A stretch of 64,000 bases of DNA from contig NC_089324.1 of assembly GCF_036669915.1 (NCBI RefSeq), positions 17,302,631 through 17,366,630 of the forward strand. Direction: 5' to 3'. This DNA comes from Pocillopora verrucosa. Taxonomy: Eukaryota > Cnidaria > Anthozoa > Scleractinia > Pocilloporidae. The notes under the pieces were generated by a model. That model was not told the origin of the DNA, ran no database searches, and was given only the letters and a program-made list of their open reading frames with translations. Position numbers and translations under genes: made by a program. Below, piece by piece: positions 1 to 13,499 of this stretch (positions within the stretch are counted from its first letter, which is position 1; every line of letters starts with the position of its first letter).

Positions 1-3000
1 ATAAGATTTTCTTTGTATTTTTCTGTCGGTCGGTTTACTAATGAGGTAAAACGAAAAGGCGAAAGATGTCATGGTGTGAGCACGATATAGTTTCAAACAA
101 CCAATTATCTTAATGGAGTAATAGTCGTTGGATGACTTCAAGGAACAACTGACGAGTCTGTTGTCCCTCAGTGGCCTCAAATCCAGAGTAGCTAAAAATC
201 CTGAATGGATTTTCAATACTGAGTGGCTTTAGTCTACTTTCCTTTCTCAAAATAACATTCGGAAGGATTTTAAAACGGAGATCTAAATGTAGTCATCTTA
301 AAGGGGTGCTGACAAGTCCTGGTAACCGTTTCCTGTACTACGGTTTCATTTATTCTAAGATAAGTCACGAAAATATTGTTCTTCGCTTAAAAAAGTCTTG
401 ACTAAAAGGAACATGTCTTCAGTTAAAGGAAGTTCAAATCGTTGTACATTCTTTTACAATGATCATTACAATGTGCTTTCCAAGTCCGAGTCCTTCAGTT
501 CGTATCTTCCTGTAAGAGTGACCTACTCAAGATCATTTTTTTTGTTTGGAAAGTGGATAGGACAACCGTGAACAGGGCAATTTTCATCAGTCCTTAGATG
601 TCTTACATAATTTACATGTCCATTTAACCCGCCAACAAAGTTAAACAAAGGATTTTAATTTAACTTTTTCTGACCAGACAGACAGATGTCATAAAACAAA
701 ACTCTTGTGATTTCACCTTTGACTTGAGATCACTTGATTTTTTTTCCATAAAGAGACAAGCTGTCTATCCTAAGAGATCTTTCCACTCAACAGAGTGCCC
801 ATCCATTTTTACCGCAAGAATGTAGCGAGAGAACAGAGACCGCCATCGTAACTTTAGGGCACGGTTCTCTACTCACCAAGGAATACCTTTCAGTTCCTTC
901 ACCTTTGCGTAGGTTTATTCAGTTGTCATCCCTTTCAGGACTACAACAGAGCTCTGACGAAACTACACCATTATTCTGTGATTCTTAGAAATTACACCTG
1001 TGTATTTGCCTTGCATGAATTTGCTCGGGTGTGTTCGTTCAACGTGGGATTAACCAACTATTGGATCAACGCAATACGCCCAGAAAGTGTAAGTTTTCAT
1101 GGCTCCATACTGACTTATCCAAGAGTATAAAAAGATGTCAGCCAAGAAAACGCCAACACTTTTGAATTCAAGCCAGAACAAATGTTGCCAGAAATGGAAA
1201 AGCCTGGTCGAGCAGAATTCGGGTTGCTCATCTTTAAGATTTGATCCTTTTATAAACAAGTGAATTCACTGAAATATAAACTAAGCTTAGTATGCATGTC
1301 TCAAGGCAGTTATTCTAGCTAAATTCTCTCCCAAAGGATATCTTATTATCCAAATCTTCCCACAGGAAACTAAGGCTGGTACATGCTAACTCGGGTTTGG
1401 TTTAATCGGTTTACTGAGCAGATCAAGTTGGAAAAGAACGTTAACGCATTAAGGTGCATTTTTGTAAATTCCATCTGAGCGTAATTCAGGCGAGTGTCAT
1501 TCAAAAGAAGACTATGTCATATTCTGTTTTCCTCCTTATAATAACCGATTAACACGCAGGATTACTGGAAACTGATTTCTTTATAATAAAGAAATCTGGG
1601 AACTTGACGACAATTTAAATAAGAGTCACAGAAATGATTAAACGATGATCTGTTTAACTCTTGTTTGAATTGTTTTAAAAATTTTTGCGAAAACCACCTC
1701 AACAAAGAAAACATCGGAAACATAAACATTTCTTAAGCGGAGGGATGTATAAAATGCATTGGCAGACATTTTGCGTTACGTGCAAACCTACCTTCAGCTC
1801 AAAGGGAGCTTCAGAATATTAGTCCACAAAACTGTATTAGTTTAGTGAGGTGGAAGAATACAAAAGAGGAAATAACAAACCAGGAAGAAACAAGGATAGA
1901 AGGTAAATTGCAACGGATTACAACCAAAGGAATACAGTAGCATGAACCGTGACCGGCCCTCTACGAAGTCGACCCTACTGTCTTCCGCTTGACATACTCA
2001 ACATATGGCTTTCATAATTCTAAGAAAAAGGAAACTCATTTTCACAATAAGTGTTATAGCTGATAACTACAACATAAAGAAGCTGAAAACGCAGCGTTTA
2101 TCACATTGAACGGCTACCTGCAAACGGCATTCTAAAACAGCTAATAAACAAGTTTACTAACAAGTAAATCATTGTGTCCAACGATTAGGCTGCATATCTA
2201 AAGTATTCTGGATTTCTGCAAAGATAATCATTACTGCATTCAAAAATACCGATAAGGTTGAAAATCACTCTAACACGTTGATTTTATATTGAAATATTAC
2301 CTGTTATGTGTGTGTCTGTGTGTGTTATGTGGACGCTAATCTAATTTGTCGCATTCAGCGCAAGTCAAAGTTGCTTGGCATGCTTGATACCGCCATGAAT
2401 TCACGAACGACTTATTTAATAAGCTTAAGAGATAACGCACACGTATGCGACCTTTTCTCACGATATTGAGGCAACCTCAATGATGATTTAAATTCCTCAA
2501 GTTGAACTCAGTTCTGAGCCCGTCTATCAATATTCGACATAAATTTCACGGAATCATTTCAAACAACTGATAACTGCGATAATTACTTTTTCTATGATAT
2601 TGTGCTAACAACCTAACCTAAAAATTGTGCCAAACTTCCGGTCGGCGAAAAAAAAAACGATAATATTTAAGAAGATTCATTTACAAAGATGATAAATGAA
2701 AAGTTTCAAACCCAGCAAGACATCAAAGAGATGAAAAATAACAGTAGGACGTAAGTTTAGGTAAATACCAGCGATATCAACTGATACTTTTAAGAGTTCT
2801 AGCGTTTTCTCTCAAGCTGCCATGAACGTTGTCAAATAGAATGTAATACTCTTAGCTTAGCAGAAAATCCCTGTAAACATTTATTTCGGACTTATGCTTG
2901 GGTGAATATGCATGATATCAACTGTGAATCCTTGGCAACAGTTTACGCATCTTTTTTTGCAAATAAAAGTGAGAAAAAATGTCGGGGAAGTGCTTTGTAG

Positions 3001-6000
3001 CTTAAAGCTCTAACTTACCAGGATGAGGATATCACCTGCTACTTTCATAACTTTGAGTGATAAAACAATTATTACTTTTATAAAAGGAATCCACTGACTC
3101 ACGTTTATATCGCCCGAGAACCTGCGGTCGAGCTTGTACCAAAGGTTGAGCATTAAGAAGCATTGTACAACACCAAACACAACTTGATATGACCAAAGAA
3201 ACCAAACGGGTTAAAGATTCATCTCTTCGCACCCCAGGCCTCATTTTTCATGTTGCAGTTTTGGATCACTGTTCCATACCAGAGCTCAGTAAATACAGGT
3301 GAGGGCTCGAGTGAGTGGTTGTTACTTGGGGCACGAAAAGGGCAAGTAAAAAACAATGACACTGTCATTCGATACCTCAATAAGGTCGCTACTCCCCTCT
3401 GAAAATTACATGCGAACAGTTCGATTAATCTTCATATCTATCCATGTCTGAAAACTTTGAAAACTTGAACCCTCTATGACTACATTGGCCAAATCATGAC
3501 ACTGCGTTGAAGTAAAACCATCGGTTCCTCTAGCTATATATCTCACTATCAAATGTTTCAGACCTGTTTGCTACCGCAGATAAAGAACTTACTCAAAAAT
3601 GTAAGAAGACCTCAGGAAATTAAATTTTCTTGTCTAGACTTAAGGTAAATTTCAAAAAGCTTAATACTTTATTGAAGGTGTGGCATTTGAAATATCACTA
3701 GGAATAAAAAAGAATTGATGAAAAGTTGATCAGAAATTCAGTAGAAAAATACGCGTGCAAAAAATATCCGTGTCAGTAGAGAGGCGACCACAACCGCAAG
3801 ATTGTTATCTTTTTAAATGTGAGAAAGTTCACTCTTAAAAGCAATCTGCCATCCATAGATTTCAGCCTAAAATTCGCAAGAAACTTTGCTCCTTAAACAT
3901 GGGGTAAGTCTCCTTTATCCAAAAGCCGGAAACATGAAGGGAGCGAAAACAAGTGTTGGATTAACGAAAAAAGGTCTGCCTCAAAGGAAGCGATTGGATG
4001 CCATTACCAGGTGAGTCTAAACATCTTATCTCTAAAAATCCTTTCATAGCTGTGCTCTTGCTCAACTTATCAGTGAATGTTTGCAAAAGGAAAATTGATG
4101 AATCGTCGTTATCTACGGAAAATATAAAATAACGTAAACTAATATGGGACAGGAATGTCGCATTACGGGAGGTCGGTTTTGGATACCGACCTTGTTAACG
4201 CAATTTTTGTCAACATCTTTTAGTTAGTTTGCTCTTGGGAGTGTGTCCTGTTTTTCCAAGCGAGACTTAACGTTTGCAGTGGCTGTTAAATGAGCTGGAA
4301 TACGTGATACTTATAGACCTTGCGTGCGATAAGGGATTAACTTCAATTTTGCGAGATAAACTAGAAGTATAAGTTTCTGTAGGGGAAAAGGCACGATATA
4401 ACTAACCCTCATAGGTCAAACACTTAGGAAGAGGACAAGAGAATATACAAATAAACAACATAAAACAAAACAAAAGGTAAAAAAACCTGAACCTAAAATA
4501 TGTGGCTTTTTCAGACCCTTTGCAAGCCGACAAAACCCTTTTGTTTGGGTGTGGAATTTTCTCAGCGGAGTTAATTAAGCTGGTGATGAGTTGAAATGCT
4601 ATTCTGTACAAGCAGCTCTCGTCAACTGCAAGTTACCCTGTCTCAAGGTCAATCTACCGCTGCTATTAGAAAGGTAATGAACTGACTGACAGCCAATTTG
4701 ATGACAGTTGGCAGAAAATAACCCGGGTAAAAATAAATTAAAAGCCGTCTTTGTGTTTCAAAGGTAGAAATTATTGGCTAAAGTCATCACTACTCAGTGC
4801 TGCGAGTGAACAGTTGAAACGCTCAGATTATCCAACGCCTAGCCAATATCTACATTTCTATTGAGGCACGAGAAGAGAGAACACTTCAAGATATCTACGC
4901 AACCCTAGGAATCAGGTCTCATCTATTTCAGCCCTGCGTGTATACTAGGTGAGTAGAGTAAGGGGAGAGGGGTGAGGCGATCTATTCGACCGTCATGCTT
5001 GAAATTTGAGGAAACACCAGGCTGCTGTATCATTCTTTTAGGGGTCTCATCCCTATTTCCCTCCACACCCTCCGGCTCTGCCAAGCCTTACACTTGTTGA
5101 GACCATCGAAACTCATAGCATCGAATTCGTGTTTAAGCGTTTGCTTAAACAAATAGTGAATGCTTCTTCCATAAGAATACTAGTGATACATCCTGGATAA
5201 AATAACTAAAACTTTTCGGCCTGTTACGCCTGAAATAATAATGATAATACATGCTTAAAGTAACAGCTAAGAGAACAGCTTCCTTTACTTGTATAAGGGG
5301 CTCTTATCGTGCACGGTGTATCTTGTCGAGGAATGAAGATTTCATGGTCATCGTAAGCTTTAAAGACAACTAATTGATAAGAATAACTTATTGTTTTGTT
5401 AAGGTTTATAAATATAACAGTTATCTCTATCGAGAGAAGAACCTTGATCATCCTATGTGGTCCCTATCTTAACCGGTGCAGTAAAAGCCTGTCAAGATAA
5501 TGGACTGTGCCTCTATAGGGCACTTCAACGAGATAAGAAACACAAGTCATAGATCATAACATGCTATAAAATTGTTTAAAATCGTCGTGAGTAAAACCGA
5601 AAAGGAGCCACCCTGGCAAGAGAATACCTTGCGCATGTTGAATCTCGGGACATGCGATTATTCCTTTATTTTCTTGAAATGATTAACATGTAACTTATGC
5701 GCAATGATGATATAAATGGAGATGATATAAATTCTCGTTGCAGTTCTGATGATTTATCTTGTACAAAGATTAAGAGAACAGACAAGCTTATCAGCTTGAC
5801 GGTTCTATTTTGGAATAAGACTAAATTCTCTTGTCTAATTTACAAGTAAAAGTATAGTAGAAAGTAGGGATAGTTACTAACTGGATCTTAGGAGTTAAAG
5901 GTGTAAGGACAAATACAAACTGGGGTTGAAAGGGGCAAGACACTCCTCTCGAAAAGAAAACTTAACCCATGAGTGACCAAGGCAAAATTTCTCCTTACAA

Positions 6001-7450
6001 TATCAATACAATATCATGCATGCAAGTGATGAGAAAAAAGAAAAATATCAATTAGGGGATTATTAGTGGATCCAACACCAAATGCTCCAAACTAACATCA
6101 CAAGAACTGTATGGAAGACAGTAACGTGAATTACTAATAAGATCGCTGTTACTAATGAGGGCACGCTGTGACAAATCACTGTTCGAAGTCTGACAGATAT
6201 CGTTTGAATTTTCTTAGGGCAGCTTTTTGCACAATCAAAACTATGCTTTTCAAACAGGTTGTTTTACAGTACAAGATAACCATCTGTCCAAATAACCGTA
6301 CAACATCGCGAGACATTTGTACTCGATTCCCGCGTTATTGGTACTATATTTAGTGCAGTTGGCAAGGAAGGGGGTAGCAAACTGCATAATTGTAGAAGGT
6401 AAGAGCTAATCGGATACGTAGATTGGAAGGAAGACATTTTTAAGCCAAAAATAAAGAAAAATTATGTGCGTCAGTCAACTTGGCTAATGACTTATCGTTT
6501 GATCTCAAGAGCCCATTCAAAGCAACTTGAAGCTTAATTGGGCCAGCCTGCATACATATCACTGATAAATAAATAAATAAATAAATTAGAACTAAAGAAA
6601 ATTGACCCAAAGGCTTGAATGGTATGGAGGTCGCGATACCCAGTGTGTGGCTGTTAACCTGAAACTCTGCATGAGTACCGTTTCGGAATGTCTCTAAGGT
6701 AGCTTACATAATTAAAACATTACTTCAGATACTGACCTCTGTCTTCACACTTCCAAGTGTAACTACCATTTTCTTGGTGAACGAAAAAGCACAAATCTGG
6801 TTTCATAAGGCCATCTGAACAATATAAAAAAAAAAACAGTTTATTATTGTATTACAAGGTAACAGGAAAATCTGTGCACAATTTTTATAGTGATTTTCCT
6901 GAATAAAACACCAGGGTGTAACTGGCCTTTCTGGATATAAAGCAGTTGTCGGTTTGTTCAATTGTGCCCGTATGTTTTCATGTCCGTCGCAGGCTTTAAA
7001 TTCAAGAACCGCGCGAAAAATTAACCTCGTGTCCAGGTTCTCTCAATCACAGACTCGAACGATCTGGGAAAGGCTTACGCTTAAATTTTAAGCATGTGAT
7101 TAGTCGATTGTAGTTGAAGGCAGCATTTTCATTACGTCAGGGAAGGGGGTAGTGGTATGATGCGAAGCCTCCACCCATTGCTATGAAAGGGTGAGCTGTA
7201 ACATCCACAGAAACTAACACTTTAACATCAGATAAGATCATAACACCCGCACACTTCGTGGGGACTTCTCACGCCTTTCGAATCACTTGGTTGCAAATAA
7301 CATCTTTATTTATAAGCCATTGTATCCAAAGAGAATGAAGCAGCAGGAAACTCGCAACAGACTGGGTAGTTATTGACTGAGTTGGCTCAAAATAAGAACG
7401 TACAGATTTAGCGCAGCGCGACCACCCTGACACTTTTAATTATCTTCCAC
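1..7450. other. Gene-poor stretch, no recognisable gene
   Basis: I see no gene that I can support on either strand. Open frames are short and unlike any family I know. A hydrophobic minus-strand stretch near 3010-3180 (followed by a good donor, CTG|GTAAGT, at about 3019) and another near 1050-1210 could be membrane-protein exons, but neither has a convincing partner exon. The stretch also holds a TG-rich tract (about 2305-2335), an AAAT microsatellite (about 6565-6590) and one degenerate inverted-repeat element (5880-6160), listed separately. Confidence 0.5.
5880..6160 (-). repeat. MITE-like dispersed repeat, family A (reverse copy)
   Basis: Reading the minus strand gives the same text as the element at 24.0 kb: a block resembling ctccttacaatatcaatac (about 5993-6011 on plus), then text ending in a tggaagacagtaa-type motif (6112-6124). 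The left edge carries ggagttaaaggtgtaa, a decayed form of the family's terminal sequence. It is non-coding. The family is inferred to be non-autonomous, because no transposase lies inside. Confidence 0.5.
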
Positions 7451-7457
7451 ATGGTGG

Positions 7458-8500
7458 CAACGGTGTCTAAAATCGGACGCTAATGTCCAAAATCGGAGAC
7501 TAGTGTCTAAAAAACAGACACTATTTTCTTAAAACAGAAATAAGTTTCCAAATTAGAAAATAGTAGACATTAGACGATTAGACACTAGTGTCGAAAGTTA
7601 GACATTAGTGTCTTATATCGACACATGTGACCAACATCGGAAACTTGTGTCCAAACTCGGGCAATAACGTCTAAAATCAGACACTAATCTCCAATATCAG
7701 TTACCTGTGTCCAAAATCGGACACTGATGTCTAAATCAGTCACTTGTGTCAAATAATCGGACCGTACCACCAAAAACCAGACACTCGTGTCTAAGATCGG
7801 GCTGTTTGTGTATAAAATCAGACACTTTTGTCGAAACTCAGACACTGGAGTCTAAAATCGACCAGCAATGTTCGAAATCAGACACTACGACCAGAAATCG
7901 GACACCGGACACTGGTGTCCAAAATCGGACACTTAAGTGTAACGTCGGAAATCAATGTCTAAAATCAAAAAAAAAATTAAAAATGTATAACATTGGTTAC
8001 TTGTGTCCAAAATCGGACACTACTGTTCAAAATCGTACACCAGTGTCCCAGATCAGGCACAAGTGTCCAAAATCGGACATTTACGCCTAAATTCAGACAC
8101 CAGTTTCTTAAAAACGGGCACAAATTTCCAAATTTGAACACTAGAGTCAAAAATCGGAAACTCGTGTCCAATATCGAACACTTTTGTCCAAAATCGGACA
8201 AAAAAGTCTGAAATCAGACACTTACCTTTAAAATCGGTTGATTGTGTCTAAAATCGGACACCAGTGTCCAAAATCGGACACTGGAGTTGAAAATCAGTCA
8301 TTAATATCTAAGATCAGGACACCAGTGTCCAAAATCGGATACTAGTTTTCTAAAACTGAACACTACTGTCTTCAATCGAACAATAGTGTCCCAAATCGGA
8401 CACAAGTATTTCAAATCGAACATTAGTGTCTAAAATCGGACAGCAGTGTCCAAAATCGGATAAAGTTGTCCGATTTTTGACACAAGTGTTCAATTTTGGG
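7458..8500. repeat. 20-bp minisatellite, about 50 units, each a small hairpin
   Basis: A tandem array of a 20-bp unit close to GTGTCCAAAATCGGACACTA, repeated roughly fifty times with point changes. Inside each unit GTGTCC and GGACAC are reverse complements around a 6-base AAAATC loop, so every unit can fold into a 6-bp hairpin. Near 8460-8500 the orientation flips (gtccgatttttgacac). Because 20 is not a multiple of 3, three units make a 20-residue protein period. That explains the long repetitive open frames here on both strands, which I do not regard as genes. Confidence 0.9.
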
Positions 8501-8509
8501 CATTACCGA

Positions 8510-10145
8510 CGAAGGCTGAGTGAGCTCTTTAGATTTGAATGAAGTACACCTGAAATAACCCAATACGCTCTTTAAAAAAATGATACCCTACTGAGATACA
8601 AGTCCCTTCATAAACCAAAACCAAGTAAACTTTACTAGCTGTAGTTATCGCGTTTGGAATACAGCACGATACGTGAATAAAATATCCGCCATTTTTTATT
8701 TAGAGAATTTCTTTTCGTTTCCCAGACCCCACCTCACAATACAGGGCGTGAAATTGCGTCTAATACAGGCGCCAATGCGACTAAATTTTTCCCTTTGGCG
8801 ACCAAATCCTGAAAGTTAGTCGCCAAATTGGCGACTACAACGTTTCATCATAACCTTACTAAGAGATATAGTGAATTAAATAAATTTGCAAAGATAAATC
8901 CGCGGCAAACTTCCTCGTTAAGTTTGTTTCCAAAACGTAGCACATGCATCTCGATCGATAACTAGACGCAATCTTGGATTTTGATTGAATAGCTTATTTG
9001 TTTTTCCGAAAGATTCGTCCGATTTATTGTTCGTAGACAAAATACGTTGTTGCATACAGCTTATCTCATAAGCGATGAAAATATTCGGTAGGACCTTTAT
9101 CAAAAAGTCTCAGTATTATTTGTTATCTGCCCAGTCGTCAGGGGTGTGGGTAAAATATGCATTAAGTCAAAATATTTTGACTTAACACAGAAGTCTCGTC
9201 TGTCTAGTTAATTTCAAAACACATTTCATTTCAAGGCGTTTTCCCCAAACCACTTCCTAAATAATAACATTATCTCATAAGAACCACTTGATACCAGACC
9301 ACTCCCTAGAAATATGGCATCGTGCAATGCATTCTTGCCGATCACGAAAGTATCATTTTGACACTCGATGAAGAAAATTGGATAAGCGGTTTTATGGCTT
9401 AAAAATGACATCATAGCGGAAAAAAAAAAAACAGGATGTATTCCTCCAAACTAAAGTCTACTCGCCGTCTACCTCTTTAGAATTTCATTCATTAGAATTT
9501 TGGCGTTTATTTATGTACGATCTCCCCTATGAACCTCATCTTTTCCATTAACGATGACCGAGCAACTGAATGACAAATGGGATATTAATGACTATTATCT
9601 CATACCGCTATGAACATTGTGCTTCCAGAAAGAATCTCATTACCATCATAAGTAGATAAGTAGAATGAAGATGGAATGTATCTGCAGATCAGTGGATAAC
9701 AAGTGCAACTTATCCCGTTACCTGGGACGTAAACACTGCATCTTAAAGAAATTGAATAGTTATTCAAAATTTATCATTCACAAAAACTGGATTTCCAAAT
9801 GTTAGCTCTTCAAACAGAACCAGCTTTAGAGGATATTGGTAATTTTAAGCGGCGTACAATGATACCTAGAAACGCATGATCACTCGTCGTAAAATATCTA
9901 TTTTGGTAAGATGGACCTAAACCTAACAAACTGCCAAGAATATACCAAAAAAGACGAGAAAGAATCCCTAAGGATTAAGAACAAGGACAGCAGACGACCA
10001 CCTTAAATGGTAAGACTCTTCCTAAATTCTTCAAGGTGGTTGTCTGCAATCCTTGCCAATCTTCAACATCAGTAGGGATTCTCGCTTCTCTCTTTGGTAA
10101 AAATTTGAATCCTTGGTAATTGGATATCAAGGCAATTTTGCCCAC
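8510..10145. other. Intergenic, no gene supported
   Basis: No recognisable coding exon. Around 8745-8850 there is a stretch with repeated 'gcgacta' and 'ggcgac' motifs in both orientations (for example gcgactaaatt and tagtcgccaaattggcgac) that looks like a decayed dispersed repeat. A minus-strand open frame at 9226-9414 has no familiar match and no clear splice context. Confidence 0.4.
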
Positions 10146-10150
10146 ACAGG

Positions 10151-10318
10151 CAGGGGCGTAGCCTTAATTTTTCAAGGGGGATCACACTGTGTCAAACGGA
10201 GGGTGCTCGTCAGCTTTCGCCACCTGAATATTGTGGGTTGTTTCCTTAAAAGAAAAAAGGCCTGCAAAGGAGGGGGGGTTATGGTAACCAACCCCCCCCC
10301 CCCCCAGTTACGCCCTCG
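10151..10318. mobile_element. Small MITE with ~13-bp terminal inverted repeats
   Basis: The left end caggggcgtagcc (10151-10163) and right end agttacgccctcg (10306-10318) are imperfect inverted repeats sharing a GGGCGTA core. The interior carries opposed G-rich (ggagggggggtt) and C-rich (14 C) tracts that could also pair. At about 168 bp with no coding capacity it fits a miniature inverted-repeat element. I did not find a clear target-site duplication. Confidence 0.6.
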
Positions 10319-10507
10319 CATTGATAGCGTAAGTTTATGTCTCGACTCATCCTCCGGACGAATTAGATCCGCCATCATATGCAGCTCGACGCGTAAAGCG
10401 GATTAAAATGCGAAGGCTTCACTCAGTATGAAAAATCTTTAGGGGTGGCCATGAAGTCAGTAACGCTTCTACGGGGGAGGGGAGTAGGAGAAATGGTTCT
10501 TTGTCGC

Positions 10508-10549
10508 AACCCTAACCCTAACCCTAACCCTAACCCTAACCCTAACCCC
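10508..10549. repeat. Interstitial telomere-type repeat (CCCTAA)n
   Basis: Six perfect AACCCT units plus a seventh ending in C lie next to a poly-C run (10550-10562). TTAGGG is the usual metazoan telomere repeat, so this is a short interstitial telomeric tract. It lies about 190 bp from the MITE at 10151-10318. Confidence 0.9.
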
Positions 10550-10564
10550 ACCCCCCCCCCCCAT

Positions 10565-12954
10565 CACTTGCACTGTTCAGATGTTGAAGGTTCAACACGA
10601 ACCAGAGTGGACTTAGAGGCCCGAGAAAAAAGGGTGCTGGACAAAGTGCCTCATATCCCTCTGATGATACAAATTGATAAAATCTTAAACCCCCTCACCT
10701 TTCAAAATATTCTCTGACAACGGACACATAATAGTATAAGATATATCTTGAGTCATAACTCTATCGCAAATGTGACAAGCTGTTTTCAACAACGACCATT
10801 ATTAACGAGCGGTGCAGTCTGGAGAATTCTCTCGAGAAACGATTTATTGCGTATTTTAGTCAGAGGAACCAAAGCAATCCAGCACAAGAACGAAAGAACA
10901 CTTTCATTGGCGCTTCGTCGTGTGACGCATCAAACAAAATAAATACAATTTGACTAAAGGCATGAAAAGCTCGTGTTTTTACATTTAAATATTCAAGTGT
11001 TTAATGCCGAGGGAGTACAGTTGAACGAGTCGATAATCGATTCAATCTTGATCTTATCAACATACTCCTACATGCAAAGCGTTTCATTAAGTTATTACAG
11101 TTGCGAAATTTTCTGTAGCCAATGAGATCCCGCGCAAGAACTCAGCTATTAACTTTGAGTGGAGCATGTTCTGTTATTTCAGCGGCTTACGGTAGACGAA
11201 ACGTCTGGGCGTTCAAAACACGACAAAAACAACAACAAAGAAAGAGTCCCATCGTCTGATTTCTGTTATATTAACAAAGAAAACATTTTTTAATTTAATC
11301 TTCCTCACTAAGGAATCTCTCAGCAAACTATACGTATCTCGAGCTTGAAATGTGCGTTAAAATTTATTCTATATTTAAAAGTGTGACAGATTTGAAGTCA
11401 TGGTAAATTTGGCTGAAGTCGAACAATCATAAAGCATAACGCTGCAGCCCCGTTCACAGTTCAAACGCTTTTGGCAAAAAGTGATTTCATGAAAATATTT
11501 ACACTGTGTGATTATTCTCGAGCGTGTTTTCAACAAAAGCAATGAAGGACACTATGTTAATCCCATTAAATGGGTGCAAATTTTCACACTTCGCCGACAA
11601 AGGTTTTTGGCAATGTGAAGTACTTTCTACATTTCTGCGCCTTGCGATAAAGTGGCATTGTCTGGTGCGAGTTTCTCAATTATGAGCATATTTTCACTCT
11701 CGTATCTGGTGTAGTGATGGAACAAAACAGATTACCTCACTCGTCTGTCATTAAGCAATTTAATTTAAAGAAGATATCTAGTTCACAAAGGGTCAGTCAA
11801 TTGTGCAAAACCTACGCTAACTTTATGATCCTTGCGGCCCTCTACCTTCTGTCTCTCCTGCGTTTTGGTACGAAAGTTGTTGATGTGTAGAACTTGAAAA
11901 ACTAGACTCAGTTTGGCGAGAAATTTGGTTGTAAGTCTACAAGTCAACTCTCTTAATTGCATTCGTAACATCTTGGCTATTTTGAGCCATTTAAAGGATT
12001 AAATGGTCAATTCCCGGAGGCTAGTTTTGAAAACAGTTTCTCTCTCCTAAGAAAGACGCCTTTCGTTAAAAATCAACCCTTAATTACAAAGTGAGATCAC
12101 ATTTGGTTTGTAAGGGCTTAGGTCGCCTACCGAAGTTGCGTGGATCATTGATTGGGAAATAACGATTGTCGTACTTCCAATACGAAGGTTAAAGACAAAA
12201 GAATGTGACAATCGACTAAGGCTCAAGACCTCGGAGGTGCCAACATACACTGAACAGTGAAGCGTTTCTAAGGAATGCGTAACAACCTTTATTTTTTCCT
12301 TTGCGGCCACGCCAGTTCGTTTTTGTCATTGAGCAATTCATTCACAACCGTAATAGTAATCTAAGCTTGATGAAGTGTAGAAAGTCAGTGGGATTCCCTA
12401 TGGCTTATCACTGATCCCCCCACTTAAGCACTGGTCAAAGAGTTCCGAACGGCAATCACTTTGCCAAATTGTGAGTATTTCATCGAAAAAAAATAAACTA
12501 TCCACTAAACATATTCACGAAATATTTCAGAAAAATGCAAAGTTATTGGTGATTAAAACTCCATTTTTCACGCATGGCGTGGTGAGCAACCGCGAACAGG
12601 AGTAAATACCGCATTTATAAACCAATCGCATGCATTTAAATCCTAGCTGCGAAGTTGCGCCCGAAAAAATAATCGTTAATTGCTAGGAATGGCGACAAGA
12701 GACGGATTTGTGAAAAGGGTCAAATAGGCAAGTTTCAAAAATCCAGACGCATTACTCACTGAAATAAAAAAAAATATATTTCCAGTACGTTATTACCTAC
12801 AGGTTAGGGCAGGTAGTTAACTAAAAAACGCAGTAAGAATAAGACAACCAAAAATTCCCCTACAACACCGGATCATTCATTAATTACTGTAACTAAGTCT
12901 TTTATAAAGACCTCGTGGATATTATTAATAAGTAATTTTTTTCAAAGAACTTAC
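10565..12954. other. Intergenic, no gene supported
   Basis: I find no family I recognise. Several minus-strand open frames (11783-11971, 12080-12310) lie downstream of the possible secreted-protein exon at 12955-13159. I could not show that any of them continues that gene in frame. Confidence 0.4.
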
Positions 12955-13159
12955 CACCAAATTCCTCGAGTTCGCTAAGTGTTTCAATTTCAATTCCGAA
13001 ACCTTCGGCTGATCCTTCCGATGTATCTTCGAGTTTAAATTCAGCGCCCTGTCGAATGGTAGCTTTGGAGGAGGTAACAGAGGCAAGCGCTGCCACTAAA
13101 AGGAAGATGAGGAATCTGCCACAGAAAGGCACAAAAATGGGGGTTAAACTCGATCCCAT
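12955..13159 (-). CDS. Possible first exon of a secreted, acidic protein
   Basis: From ATG at 13159 the minus strand encodes 68 residues, then a strong splice donor (GGTG|GTAAGT) at 12954. Residues about 15-31 form a hydrophobic core (FLIFLLVAALASV) followed by small residues TSSK, a typical signal peptide. After it comes an acidic segment (KLEDTSEGSAEG, then ETLSELEEF). No downstream exon could be placed, so the product is unknown. A partial copy lies at 14860-14999 with a stop in the frame. The exon could be real or a relic. The signal-peptide pattern, the donor and the existence of a second copy are what support it. Confidence 0.4.
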
Positions 13160-13499
13160 TATGTGTAAACTGTTAGAAAAATTACCGCAAGCATTCAGTA
13201 CCTTGTAGCCATGTTACAGCGAAACTCGATTCCGTCAAAGTGATGTTAAAGAGTGAAAGCCAGAGTATTTTTTTACCATAGAATAATTCAGAGGTCACAT
13301 TCCGTACTAAAGGGTTTGGCTTATGACGGTAACACACTACCGGAAATTCACACGTAGCTGTTATAGATTAATTGGCCTCATTTACTGAGTACATAGCAAT
13401 ATCAAGTATCGTGAACGCAACCCGAGAGGAGAGTGAAATATCATGGTTGATGGTAAGAAATTTCAATGGTACAAAAAGTTGACTCCAAATATTTCGAAA

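Noticed and set aside
1050..1259. Minus-strand frame with aromatic and hydrophobic residues
   Set aside because: No splice context, no recognisable family, and short enough to arise by chance.
3012..3244. Minus-strand hydrophobic exon-like stretch with a good donor
   Set aside because: A stop lies just upstream, the acceptor is weak, and no partner exon or family could be found. It remains possible but unsupported.
7746..8211. Long overlapping open frames on both strands (114, 74 and 72 codons)
   Set aside because: They are a by-product of the 20-bp minisatellite, which lacks stops in several frames. The protein text is only the repeat read in three phases.
7458..8500. CRISPR-like array
   Set aside because: Palindromic repeats are present, but there are no unique spacers. 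The units abut directly, and the genome is animal.
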